Shown: piece after piece, positions 1 to 7,094 of the stretch
Position numbering within the stretch: the first letter of the stretch is position 1
How the letters are laid out: each line of letters starts with the position of its first letter
Assembly (NCBI GenBank): GCA_025450955.1
Contig: JANWLJ010000291.1
Span: forward strand, 1-15,053
Direction: 5' to 3'
DNA: 15,053 nt
From: Polyangium sp. (in: bacteria)
GTDB taxonomy: Bacteria; Myxococcota_A; Polyangia; Palsa-1104
The notes under the pieces: model-generated
What the model was told of the DNA's origin: nothing
Database searches by the model: none
The model's input: the letters and a program-made list of their open reading frames with translations, nothing else
Made by a program: the position numbers and the translations under genes

Positions 1-49
1 CCGCTCTGGGAAGAGTATTGCCGCCGCGCCCGCTTCCGGATGATTCCGT

Positions 50-1621
50 TTATTTATTAGCCGTCGGTTTATTAGCGGTCGATTTTTTCGACATCAGGCC
101 GCGCAGGCTCGCGGCCGAGACCGACAGCCGAAAGTGGGCCGAGCCGTCTGCGAAGCCGAGCGTGGTCGCCAGCGTGCCGGTGGCGTTCGACCCGGGCGTG
201 AGATGCTTGGAGAAGAGTCCGAGGTACATCACGATGGCGGCGCTGTCCTTGCGGGCGCGCGAGGCGGCCAGGAGCTCCGAGACCTCCTCGGATGGCGCGA
301 AGCGAGGGCCATTACCCCGGGCCGAGTCGATGGCGCTCGTGGCGCGCGCCGCGGCGTTCGGACCGCTGGTGACGAGGCCGATCTGATCGAACACCGCCAG
401 TTCGGTCCGGGTGGTCAGATTTTTTCCCATGAACTTCGCCATCGCCTCGCGGGAGGCCTTCGGCATCGACTTGGGATCGTAGGTTTGATCGTAGCCGCGC
501 ACCGAGACGCCGTCGTGGACCAGGGCGCCCGGGACGGTCTTCGACGTCTGCTTGACCCCAAAGAGCTCGAAGGTGGGGCCGCCGGCATACGAGGCGAGCA
601 GCTGGTCGAGGCCCATCTCCGCGCCGGCGCGGTCGACTACGCCATAGAGATAAGTCATCGAGGCGCCGTTCGGTGTGAAGCTCCAGGCACCGGCTGTGTC
701 TCCGGTCGAGAACTTGGTGAACGCCTCGACGTAGTTCGCAAGCCCCGGGGGAACGCCGCCGCCGCTGAGCATCTGCGTGAGCGCGTCGACGAACGCCTGG
801 TGATATGGGCCGGCCGCCAAATGGCCCGCCATGACGATGGCGGTGGCGTCCGCGCCCGGCAGTTGGTCGAGCAGCGCATAGTCGCTCGGACGTTGGGCGC
901 GGAAGAGCTGCTCGAGCCGCGTTCTCGGAAGCGCCGAGAGCGCGAGGTCGAGCCCTGCCTGCTGCTGGTCCGAATCGATCGTAAGCCGCAGGCGATCGCC
1001 GTCGCTCATCAGGGCGGCGAACCCATCGAGCATCGCTTGCCCGACCCGGGCGGTCTCCGGCCGGGCGAGCTGCGTCTTCATCCGCGCCTCGAGCTGCTCG
1101 ATCTGCGCTTGATACCGCGCGGCCACGTGGGCCACGTAGACGGTCACGGTTGGCGTCTTTGCCGGGGTCTGCGCCGGCAGCGCGGCGAGCGCCCAGCGCG
1201 ACAGCTCCTTTACCACCGGCGCGGCGCCGACCAGGGCCCAGCCCCGTCGGGTCGCCACCTCGAGCTTGCTCACGTCGCCGAGCTTCCGGCGGTCGGCGAG
1301 CCGCCCGACCAGCGCGATCCCGCTCTTGCCGCCTTCGTCGACGAACAGGAGGTACATCGCGCGCTGATGATCGAAGGCGTCGAGCGAGGTGAGCCCGACC
1401 TCCCCGGCCAGGCTGCTGTCGATCACCGCGTCGGTGATCATCATCCCCAGGCCGGGCTGGACCGCGTTCACGAACGCGCGCACCCCGTCGAGGCCGCTCG
1501 GCAGCCCGCGATCGAGGCTGGCGATCAGCTCGGGCGGCGGCGCGAGCTTGGTGGCGAAGCACTCGGCTCCGGGCATGAGCAGGGCAAAAAGGGTCGCCGC
1601 CGCGATCCAACGACTCTTCAT
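50..1621 (-). CDS. Secreted protein of unknown function
   Basis: I do not recognise this 523-residue protein. Residues 1-23 look like a Sec signal peptide: a basic start (MKSR), a hydrophobic core and a likely cleavage after CFA. The mature part is rich in Ala, Leu and Asp, has no obvious membrane segment after the signal, and ends in a small repeat (TANKPTANK). Export to the periplasm or outside is therefore likely. The ATG has a clear ribosome binding site (AGGAG, 1629-1633) seven bases upstream. It lies 46 bases after the sterol methyltransferase stop on the same strand, so the two are probably cotranscribed. The long open frame on the opposite strand is treated as a high-GC shadow. A link to sterol handling is possible from position only; nothing in the sequence shows it. 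Confidence 0.8.
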   Translation of the reverse strand: MKSRWIAAATLFALLMPGAECFATKLAPPPELIASLDRGLPSGLDGVRAFVNAVQPGLGMMITDAVIDSSLAGEVGLTSLDAFDHQRAMYLLFVDEGGKSGIALVGRLADRRKLGDVSKLEVATRRGWALVGAAPVVKELSRWALAALPAQTPAKTPTVTVYVAHVAARYQAQIEQLEARMKTQLARPETARVGQAMLDGFAALMSDGDRLRLTIDSDQQQAGLDLALSALPRTRLEQLFRAQRPSDYALLDQLPGADATAIVMAGHLAAGPYHQAFVDALTQMLSGGGVPPGLANYVEAFTKFSTGDTAGAWSFTPNGASMTYLYGVVDRAGAEMGLDQLLASYAGGPTFELFGVKQTSKTVPGALVHDGVSVRGYDQTYDPKSMPKASREAMAKFMGKNLTTRTELAVFDQIGLVTSGPNAAARATSAIDSARGNGPRFAPSEEVSELLAASRARKDSAAIVMYLGLFSKHLTPGSNATGTLATTLGFADGSAHFRLSVSAASLRGLMSKKSTANKPTANK

Positions 1622-1667
1622 CGGTTTTCTCCTGGAGCTGCTTCTACGGACGGGACGAGGAAATCTT

Positions 1668-2690
1668 TCAGGAGCGGGAGGCGGGCTTGCGGGCGTGGAA
1701 GAAAAACATCGGCGTGAAAATCCCGGTTTCGCCGCCGCGCACCAGCGCCATCGCGCCGGCGTTCAAGAAATCGGAGACCGCGGTGGTGCCCTTCGGCGCG
1801 ACGCGGGTGGCTTCGAGGATCCGCACCAGCTTGTTGGTGAGAAAGCGCCCGGCGGGAGTGTGCTTGAATCCGGACAGCGACCATTTGCCGGAGAGCGGCA
1901 GATACCACGGGGTCTCCGGATCCGAGTCGGGGGCGAGGTCGCGGCTCTGCCTCACCTCGAAGCCGGCCTCGACCAGCGCGTCGAGCACATCCTGCATCGA
2001 CCAGATATCGGGCAGCGCGTCGCCCTCTTCGATGCCCTTTTTGATCTCACGGTGCTCGGGGTTTTTGGCGTCGTAGCGATCGGTGGTGCACCACTCGTAG
2101 CCGGCGAATTCGGCGCCGTCCTTCATCACCCGATAGAGCTCCTTGAACAGCCGGACCTTGTCGGGCGCGTGACAGGTCGCCTCGATCGCGTAGACCGCGT
2201 CGTAGCTCTTGTCGGGCACCGGCAGCTTCATGAAATCGGCTTTGAGAAACGAGCACTGATCGGAGAGGTGCGCCTGCTCGTTCTGCTCGGTGCCGCGCTT
2301 GATCTGATAGTCGTTGTTGTTGACCCCGACCACATTCGCGCCCGAGAAGCGGGCGATCGCGCGCATCGGCCCGCCGACGCCGCAGCCGACGTCGAGCGCC
2401 GTCATCCCGGCCCGCAGGCCGAGCTGGTGCGCGAGGTAGAACTCGTGACGGGCGAGCGACGCCAAAAACGCCTCGCCCTTGTGGCGCGGCGCGAAGTGAA
2501 ACGACTGACCCCAACCGAACTCGTAGAAGTCGGTCACCAGATCGTAATAGTCGTTCACCATCTTGGTGTAATGGGTCTTGCGGGTCTCGACCGATCCGGC
2601 GTGAAACGAGGTGTACTCGTCGACGGTGCTGCGCACCTGATCATTCGGCAGCGACGATTGGACGAGATCGGTCAGCATCGGCGTATTCAT
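1668..2690 (-). CDS. Sterol C-24 methyltransferase (Erg6/SMT family)
   Basis: This is predicted to transfer a methyl group from S-adenosylmethionine to C-24 of the sterol side chain. It shows all the SMT landmarks, numbered from the chosen start: FYEFGWGQSFHF (55-66, the aromatic sterol-binding region I), LDVGCGVGGP (99-108, SAM motif I), NNNDYQI (124-130), YAIEATCHAP (167-176) and YEWC (198-201). A full C-terminal SMT domain follows, with PWYLPL (261-266), APKGT (298-302) and GIFTPMFFFHARKP (323-336). The length of 340 residues is normal for the family. I start at the ATG at 2690, not the in-frame ATG at 2753, because 2690 has a strong ribosome site (AAGGAGAGG, 2699-2707) and the upstream ATG lies inside a TTGACA promoter box. 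It is transcribed away from the SDR/Rieske/cyclase operon. Whether the substrate is cycloartenol or another sterol, and whether it methylates once or twice, cannot be read from the sequence. Confidence 0.95.
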   Translation of the reverse strand: MNTPMLTDLVQSSLPNDQVRSTVDEYTSFHAGSVETRKTHYTKMVNDYYDLVTDFYEFGWGQSFHFAPRHKGEAFLASLARHEFYLAHQLGLRAGMTALDVGCGVGGPMRAIARFSGANVVGVNNNDYQIKRGTEQNEQAHLSDQCSFLKADFMKLPVPDKSYDAVYAIEATCHAPDKVRLFKELYRVMKDGAEFAGYEWCTTDRYDAKNPEHREIKKGIEEGDALPDIWSMQDVLDALVEAGFEVRQSRDLAPDSDPETPWYLPLSGKWSLSGFKHTPAGRFLTNKLVRILEATRVAPKGTTAVSDFLNAGAMALVRGGETGIFTPMFFFHARKPASRS

Positions 2691-2698
2691 TCCCAGCA

Positions 2699-2707
2699 CC
2701 TCTCCTT
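2699..2707 (-). promoter_or_regulatory. Ribosome binding site fixing the methyltransferase start
   Basis: On the minus strand this reads AAGGAGAGG and ends eight bases before the ATG at 2690. It is one of the few strong Shine-Dalgarno sequences in the window. It decides the start in favour of 2690 over the in-frame ATG 63 bases upstream. Confidence 0.75.
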
Positions 2708-2724
2708 GTGACAGAGCACGCGGA

Positions 2725-2753
2725 ATGTGAATGGAATCAGGGGGGTCTGTCAA
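2725..2753 (-). promoter_or_regulatory. Sigma-70-type promoter of the sterol methyltransferase
   Basis: On the minus strand there is a perfect TTGACA -35 box (2748-2753), a 17-base spacer and TCACAT (2725-2730; 3 of 6 matches to TATAAT). Transcription would start near 2718, giving a short leader of about 28 bases that contains the ribosome site. The -10 box is weak, so this rests mainly on the -35 box, spacing and position. Confidence 0.5.
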
Positions 2754-2822
2754 TGGAAAGTCGAGCGCCCGTCACCCGCAGCGGCGCTACCCGAAATCCC
2801 GCAAAAAATTCATGCAGTTGGT

Positions 2823-2846
2823 GCGATTCCGCACATCGCGAATCGC
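2823..2846. repeat. Inverted repeat in the divergent sterol promoter region
   Basis: GCGATTC (2823-2829) and its exact reverse complement GAATCGC (2840-2846) are separated by 10 bases. It lies between the divergent sterol methyltransferase and the SDR/Rieske/cyclase operon, directly next to the possible -35 box of the operon at 2847. The spacing suits a dimeric repressor or activator site. No regulator gene of a matching type is seen nearby. Confidence 0.4.
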
Positions 2847-2876
2847 TGGACTTCGAGGCCGTTTCCGGGTTATGAG
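2847..2876 (+). promoter_or_regulatory. Possible promoter of the sterol operon
   Basis: TGGACT (2847-2852, 4 of 6 to TTGACA), an 18-base spacer and TATGAG (2871-2876, 4 of 6 to TATAAT) lie seven bases before the ATG at 2884. Initiation here would give an almost leaderless message. The match is weak and in GC-rich DNA could be chance; position in the divergent gap is the main support. Confidence 0.3.
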
Positions 2877-2883
2877 GCGCGCT

Positions 2884-3945
2884 ATGAAATGGCTGGTCAC
2901 CGGCGCGAGCGGACACCTCGGCGCGAATCTGGTGCGGCAGCTCGTGGCCGATGGGCGCGAGGTGCGCTGCCTGGTGATGCCGGGCGAGACGACCGCCGCG
3001 CTCGACGGGCTCGAGGTCGAAACCGTGGTGGGCGATCTGCGCGATCGCGACGCGCTCGCGCGCGCGGTGGCCGGGGTGGAGCGGATCTTTCACTGCGCGG
3101 CGCGCATCTCGACGCTGAAGGGCGGCGAAGAGGAGCTGTTCGCCTGTAACGTGCTCGGCACCCGCAATCTGCTCTCGGCGGCGCGCGAAGCGGGGGTGAA
3201 GCGGGTCGTCGTCACCGGATCGTTCTCCGCGGTCGGCCACTTTCCCGATCGGCCGTCGACCGAGCGCGATCCGTTCAACATGTTCGACAACGTGATGCCC
3301 TACGAGCGGTCCAAAGCCGGGGTCGAGCACGAATGCCTGAAGGCGGTCGCCGAGGGGCAGGACGTGGTGATCGCGACCTCGTGCGCGATCCTCGGGCCGA
3401 ACGACTTCGTGCCGTCGCGGATGGGGCGCACGCTGATCGACTTCGCGCACGGCAAGCTGCGCGCGTACATTCCGGGCGGCTTCGAATTCGTCGCCGCGCG
3501 CGACATCGTCTCCGGCCATCTGCTCGCGATGGACAAGGGGCGCGCCGGGCAGAAGTATATTTTGTCGAGCGGCTTCGTCTCCGTCGACGAGCTGATGGCG
3601 ATCTTCGAGCGGGTGACCGGGCGGGCGCGGCCGCGGCTCAAGCTGCCGGCGCCGATGATGGCCGCCGTCGCCGAGGTGACCCACTTCGTCTTCACCCACT
3701 TTTTTCCCAAGGTGCCGCAGCGGCTCACGCCGGGCGCGGTGCGCATCTTGCGGCAGAATCGCAAAGCCGATATCAGCAAGGCGCGGCAGGAGCTCGGATT
3801 TCAGCCGACGTCAATCGAGGCCGCGGTGCAGGCGGCCTATGACCATTTCGTCGAGCGTGGACTGATCTCCGGGCACGCCGCATCCAAGCGCCGCGTCCGC
3901 TCCTCCGCGAGCGACCAGCCACGCAGAGAAAGGGTTGCAAGATGA
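2884..3945 (+). CDS. NAD(P)-dependent SDR, 3-beta-hydroxysteroid dehydrogenase/C-4 decarboxylase-like (SdmB-like)
   Basis: This is an extended short-chain dehydrogenase of 353 residues. The Rossmann motif GxxGxxG is at the N-terminus (GASGHLG, 7-13), an acidic GDLRD lies at 50-54, and the active site has the TGSFS serine region (111-115) and Tyr140-Lys144 in YERSK. In the 3-beta-HSD/NSDHL/Erg26 group such enzymes oxidise the 3-hydroxyl of a 4-carboxysterol so that the C-4 carboxyl is lost. In Methylococcus, SdmB partners the Rieske enzyme SdmA in C-4 demethylation. That role here is inferred from the overlapping Rieske gene. HpnA-like or dihydroflavonol-reductase-like sugar and lipid epimerases look similar, so the fold alone does not prove the reaction. 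I start at 2884 because the Rossmann strand begins there and GAGG lies six bases upstream; ATG 2872 is an alternative. The tail after about residue 328 is basic and low in complexity. Confidence 0.88.
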   Translation: MKWLVTGASGHLGANLVRQLVADGREVRCLVMPGETTAALDGLEVETVVGDLRDRDALARAVAGVERIFHCAARISTLKGGEEELFACNVLGTRNLLSAAREAGVKRVVVTGSFSAVGHFPDRPSTERDPFNMFDNVMPYERSKAGVEHECLKAVAEGQDVVIATSCAILGPNDFVPSRMGRTLIDFAHGKLRAYIPGGFEFVAARDIVSGHLLAMDKGRAGQKYILSSGFVSVDELMAIFERVTGRARPRLKLPAPMMAAVAEVTHFVFTHFFPKVPQRLTPGAVRILRQNRKADISKARQELGFQPTSIEAAVQAAYDHFVERGLISGHAASKRRVRSSASDQPRRERVAR

Positions 3946-5054
3946 GAGAGGCCGCCAACCTGATCAGTCTTTCGGGCGCTCGTCCGCCGACCTTCGACCA
4001 GGCGCAAAATCGCCGCCAGAAGGCGCGCGCCGCCGGGATGAATCCCGATTATTGGTACGCGGTCGAATGGGAGAAGAACGTCAAGCCGGGACAGACGGTC
4101 GAGGTGGTCTTCTGGAAGCAGTCGATCGCGCTGTTCCGCGGGCAGGACGGACGGCTCGCCGCGATCGAGAACCGCTGCGCGCACCGTCAGCTCAAGCTCA
4201 CCGGCGGTCAGGTGAACGGGTGCAACCTCACCTGCCCGTATCACGGCTGGCAGTACGACGCGACCGGGCGCTGCGTTCATATCCCGCACGAGCTGTTCGG
4301 CAACAAGTTTCCCGAATTCAAGCTGCGCGATTATCCGGTCAAGACCAAATATGGGCTGGTCTGGATATTCCCCGGCGATCCCGAGCTGGCCGAGGAGCGG
4401 AAGATTCCGGAGATCCCCGAGCTCGAAGGCGCCGATCCGTGGGGGCTCATCCCGATCGACGCCACCTGGAAATGCCACCATTCGATGATCCTCGATAACG
4501 TGAGCGATTTTACGCACGCGTATCTGCACCGCCGGTCCAAGCCGTTTCACGACGCCAAGCTGACCCGGCTCGAGGTCAAGGGCGACACCGTCGAGGTCGA
4601 CTACAACACGGTGGTGGGCGGCGGCCGGATTTCGGGGCTGTTCGTCGATCGCAAGAACACCAACACCGACCATATCGAGCTCGCCTACGAATATCCCTAT
4701 CAGCGCTCGAATACCGATTCTCGCATCAAGCACTGGTGCTTCGTCTTGCCGATCGACGAGCAGACCAGCCGCGCGATCTTCCTGTTCTACTTCTCCAAGG
4801 ACATGCTCAAGATCCCGGGGCTGCCGTTCAAAGTTCCGATGTCGTTTGCGCGCAAGGTGGTGTTTCCGATCGCCAAGAAGGTGCTGGTCGCGCCGCTCAT
4901 CGGCGAGGACAAGCTGGCGGTCGAGGCCGAGCAGGAGGGTTATAACCGCCACTTCGAAAAGCCGATCGCCGAGCTCAATCCGGCGGTGCACGAGTTCCAG
5001 CAGCTCACCATCCGCAAGTGGGAGGAGCACCTCGCCAAGCAGGCGCGGACGTGA
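3942..5054 (+). CDS. Rieske non-heme iron oxygenase, probable sterol C-4 methyl oxidase (SdmA-like)
   Basis: This is predicted to oxidise an unactivated carbon using a 2Fe-2S cluster and a mononuclear iron. The Rieske ligands are clear: Cys79, His81, Cys98 and His101 (CAH, 16 residues, CPYH). The catalytic domain has NVSDFTHAYLH (186-196), giving Asp189, His192 and His196, and a likely third iron ligand at Asp323 (GEDKLAVEAEQ). The histidines are three residues apart instead of the usual four. The length of 370 residues is normal for alpha subunits of the Pao/Ksh/DAF-36-like type. The start ATG overlaps the SDR stop as ATGA, with GAAAGGG (3928-3934) upstream. With the SDR before it and a sterol cyclase after it, C-4 demethylation as in SdmA/SdmB is the best guess; a C-7 desaturase or other sterol oxidation remains possible. 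No ferredoxin or reductase gene is in the window, so electrons must come from elsewhere. Confidence 0.92.
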   Translation: MREAANLISLSGARPPTFDQAQNRRQKARAAGMNPDYWYAVEWEKNVKPGQTVEVVFWKQSIALFRGQDGRLAAIENRCAHRQLKLTGGQVNGCNLTCPYHGWQYDATGRCVHIPHELFGNKFPEFKLRDYPVKTKYGLVWIFPGDPELAEERKIPEIPELEGADPWGLIPIDATWKCHHSMILDNVSDFTHAYLHRRSKPFHDAKLTRLEVKGDTVEVDYNTVVGGGRISGLFVDRKNTNTDHIELAYEYPYQRSNTDSRIKHWCFVLPIDEQTSRAIFLFYFSKDMLKIPGLPFKVPMSFARKVVFPIAKKVLVAPLIGEDKLAVEAEQEGYNRHFEKPIAELNPAVHEFQQLTIRKWEEHLAKQART

Positions 5055-7066
5055 GCCCGCCCGAGGGGGTCGAGGTCGTAGAGCCGCGCAAGCGGACCTC
5101 CGCGCAGCCGACCTCGCACCTCGAGCGCGCGCTCGGGCACCTCGTCCGCCTTCAGCACCCGACCGGGTTCTGGGAGGCGGAGATGGTGTGGAACTCGATG
5201 CTGCTCTCGCAGTACGTGCTGGCGCGCAAGATTACGGGGCGCTGGCCGATCCCGCCCGAGATCCGCGAGAAGATTCTCCATCACTATCGGGTGACCCAGC
5301 GGCCGGACGGCTCGTGGGCGATGCACGGCGAAGGCGACGGCTACGTGTTCATGACCGGGCTGGCCTACGTCGCGCTGCGCCTGCTCGGGGTCTCACCCGA
5401 CGAGGCGTGGCTTTCGCGGGCGCTAGATTGGCTGCGCGCGCACGGCGGGATCTTGGCGATTCCGAGCTGGGGAAAGTTCTGGCTCTCGACGGTGGGGCTC
5501 TACGAGTACGAGGGGATGAATCCGATCCCGCCCGAGCTGTTTCTTTTGCCCGACGCGGTGCCGCTGCATCCCAATAACTATTATTGTCATACGAGATATA
5601 TCTATCTCGGAATCGCGTTTTTATATGGAAAGCGATTTCGGGTCGAGCTCGGGCCGATCGCGGACGAGCTCAAGCGCGAGCTCTACGATGAGCCGTATGA
5701 CGAGGTCGACTTCGCCGCGCACCGTCACGAGCTGGCGCCGAGCGACGTGCACGTGCGGCCGAGCCGGCCGCTCAGGCTCGCCTGGGACGCGCTCGCGCTC
5801 TACGAAAAGTCGCCGCTCAAGCCGTTACGCGAACGGGCGCTGAATCACTGTTTCGAGCGCATTCGTTACGAGCAGCGGGCGAGCCGGAATCAGGGGCTCT
5901 CGCCGGTCAATGCGCTCCTCAACTGTCTCGCGCTCTATTCGGTCGATCCGCGCGACCCCGAGCTCGACGCCGGGCTGGCGGGGCTCGAGAGCTGGAAGTG
6001 GGAGGACGAGGCCGAGGGCATCCGTTATTGCGGCGCCCACTCGACCGCGTGGGACACCGCGTTCGCGATGCGCGCGCTCCTGGCCTCGCCGGAAAAGCAG
6101 AATGCGCAGGCCATCGGCAGCGCGTACGCCTGGCTCAAGGCGACCCAGATGCAGGAGGAGCTGCCCGACTTCGAGCGCGAGCGGCGCGAGCCGATCCTCG
6201 GCGGGTGGTGCTTCTCCGACGGGCAGCATCGCTGGCCGGTCTCCGACTGCACCGCCGAGGCGCTGACCGCGATCCTCGAGGTGCACGCGCGCCCGGCGCT
6301 CGCCGCCGAGGTGGCCTCGGGCGCGGCGCGGATCGAAGACGCGCGGCTTTTGCAGGCGGTGGAGTTCATCCTGCGGCGGCAGAACGACGACGGCGGCTTC
6401 GGCTCGTACGAGAAGCGGCGCGGGGCGCAGCTCCTCGAGTGGGTCAATCCGTCGGAGATGTACGGCAACTGCATGACCGAGCGCTCGTACACCGAGTGCA
6501 CCGCCTCGTGCGTCGGCGCGCTCGCGCGCTTTCGACAGGCCCATCCGAATCTCGAGCGCGCGCGGGTGGACGAAGCGATCGCGCGCGGGGTCGAGCTTCT
6601 GCGCTCGCGCCAGCTCCCCGACGGTTCTTACCTTGGCTTCTGGGGCGTCAACTTCACCTACGCGATCTTCCACGTGACCGAGGCGCTGCGGGCCGCCGGT
6701 GTTCCGGCCACCGACGGGGCGATCGCCCGCGCCGCGGAGTGGCTGCTCACCAAGCAGAAGAGCGACGGCGGTTGGGGCGAGCACTGGAAGAGCTGCATCA
6801 CCGATCGCTACGTCGAGCATCCGGAGAGCCAGGCGGCGATGACCGCGTGGGCGCTGCTCGCGCTGCAAGAGACGCTCGAGCCGCACACGCCGGCGATTCG
6901 GCGCGCGGTCGAGTGGCTCGAAAGCCGGCAGCAGGCCGACGGAGCGTGGCCGCGCCAGGCGCAGTCGGGGGTCTTCTTCTCGACGGCGATGCTCGACTAT
7001 CGCCTGTACAAAGACGTCTTTCCCGCCTGGGCGCTGGCCCGTCAGGCCGCGCTCTCGCGCGCCTGA
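5051..7066 (+). CDS. Oxidosqualene cyclase (cycloartenol/lanosterol synthase type)
   Basis: This converts 2,3-oxidosqualene to a tetracyclic sterol. The protonating motif is VSDCTAE (Asp399, Cys400), typical of oxidosqualene cyclases, not the DxDD of squalene-hopene cyclases. Other cyclase landmarks are AIPSWGKFWL (136-145), CH (179-180, the human His232 site), NPSEMYGNCM (466-475), YTECTAS (480-486) and QW-type repeats such as QRPDGSW, QNDDGGFG, KQKSDGGWG and RQQADGAW. The two positions that separate cycloartenol from lanosterol synthases are mixed: His393 is cycloartenol-synthase-like, Val397 is lanosterol-synthase-like. WGVNF (531-535) and the shortened N-terminus resemble hopene cyclases. 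The length is 671 residues against roughly 730-760 in eukaryotes. I choose GTG 5051 because it overlaps the Rieske stop as GTGA; GTG 5018 is possible. The product is not certain, but the nearby CPI1-like gene argues for cycloartenol. Confidence 0.95.
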   Translation: MSPPEGVEVVEPRKRTSAQPTSHLERALGHLVRLQHPTGFWEAEMVWNSMLLSQYVLARKITGRWPIPPEIREKILHHYRVTQRPDGSWAMHGEGDGYVFMTGLAYVALRLLGVSPDEAWLSRALDWLRAHGGILAIPSWGKFWLSTVGLYEYEGMNPIPPELFLLPDAVPLHPNNYYCHTRYIYLGIAFLYGKRFRVELGPIADELKRELYDEPYDEVDFAAHRHELAPSDVHVRPSRPLRLAWDALALYEKSPLKPLRERALNHCFERIRYEQRASRNQGLSPVNALLNCLALYSVDPRDPELDAGLAGLESWKWEDEAEGIRYCGAHSTAWDTAFAMRALLASPEKQNAQAIGSAYAWLKATQMQEELPDFERERREPILGGWCFSDGQHRWPVSDCTAEALTAILEVHARPALAAEVASGAARIEDARLLQAVEFILRRQNDDGGFGSYEKRRGAQLLEWVNPSEMYGNCMTERSYTECTASCVGALARFRQAHPNLERARVDEAIARGVELLRSRQLPDGSYLGFWGVNFTYAIFHVTEALRAAGVPATDGAIARAAEWLLTKQKSDGGWGEHWKSCITDRYVEHPESQAAMTAWALLALQETLEPHTPAIRRAVEWLESRQQADGAWPRQAQSGVFFSTAMLDYRLYKDVFPAWALARQAALSRA

Positions 7067-7073
7067 TTCCACC

Positions 7074-7094
7074 ACGACGATCTGACGACGATCT
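7074..7094. repeat. Ten-base tandem repeat between convergent genes
   Basis: ACGACGATCT occurs twice (7074-7083 and 7085-7094) with an 11-base period in the 26-base gap between the cyclase stop and the kinase stop. The second copy overlaps the kinase stop codon. No hairpin with a T run is present, so it does not look like a standard terminator. Confidence 0.6.

Noticed and set aside
134..1717. Long open frame on the plus strand opposite the secreted protein (527 residues)
   Set aside because: Arg/Gly/His-rich composition without domains, antisense to a gene with a signal peptide and ribosome site; a typical high-GC shadow.
2691..2753. In-frame N-terminal extension of the sterol methyltransferase from ATG 2753
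   Set aside because: The extension crosses the TTGACA promoter and the ribosome site of the downstream ATG, and does not resemble family N-termini.
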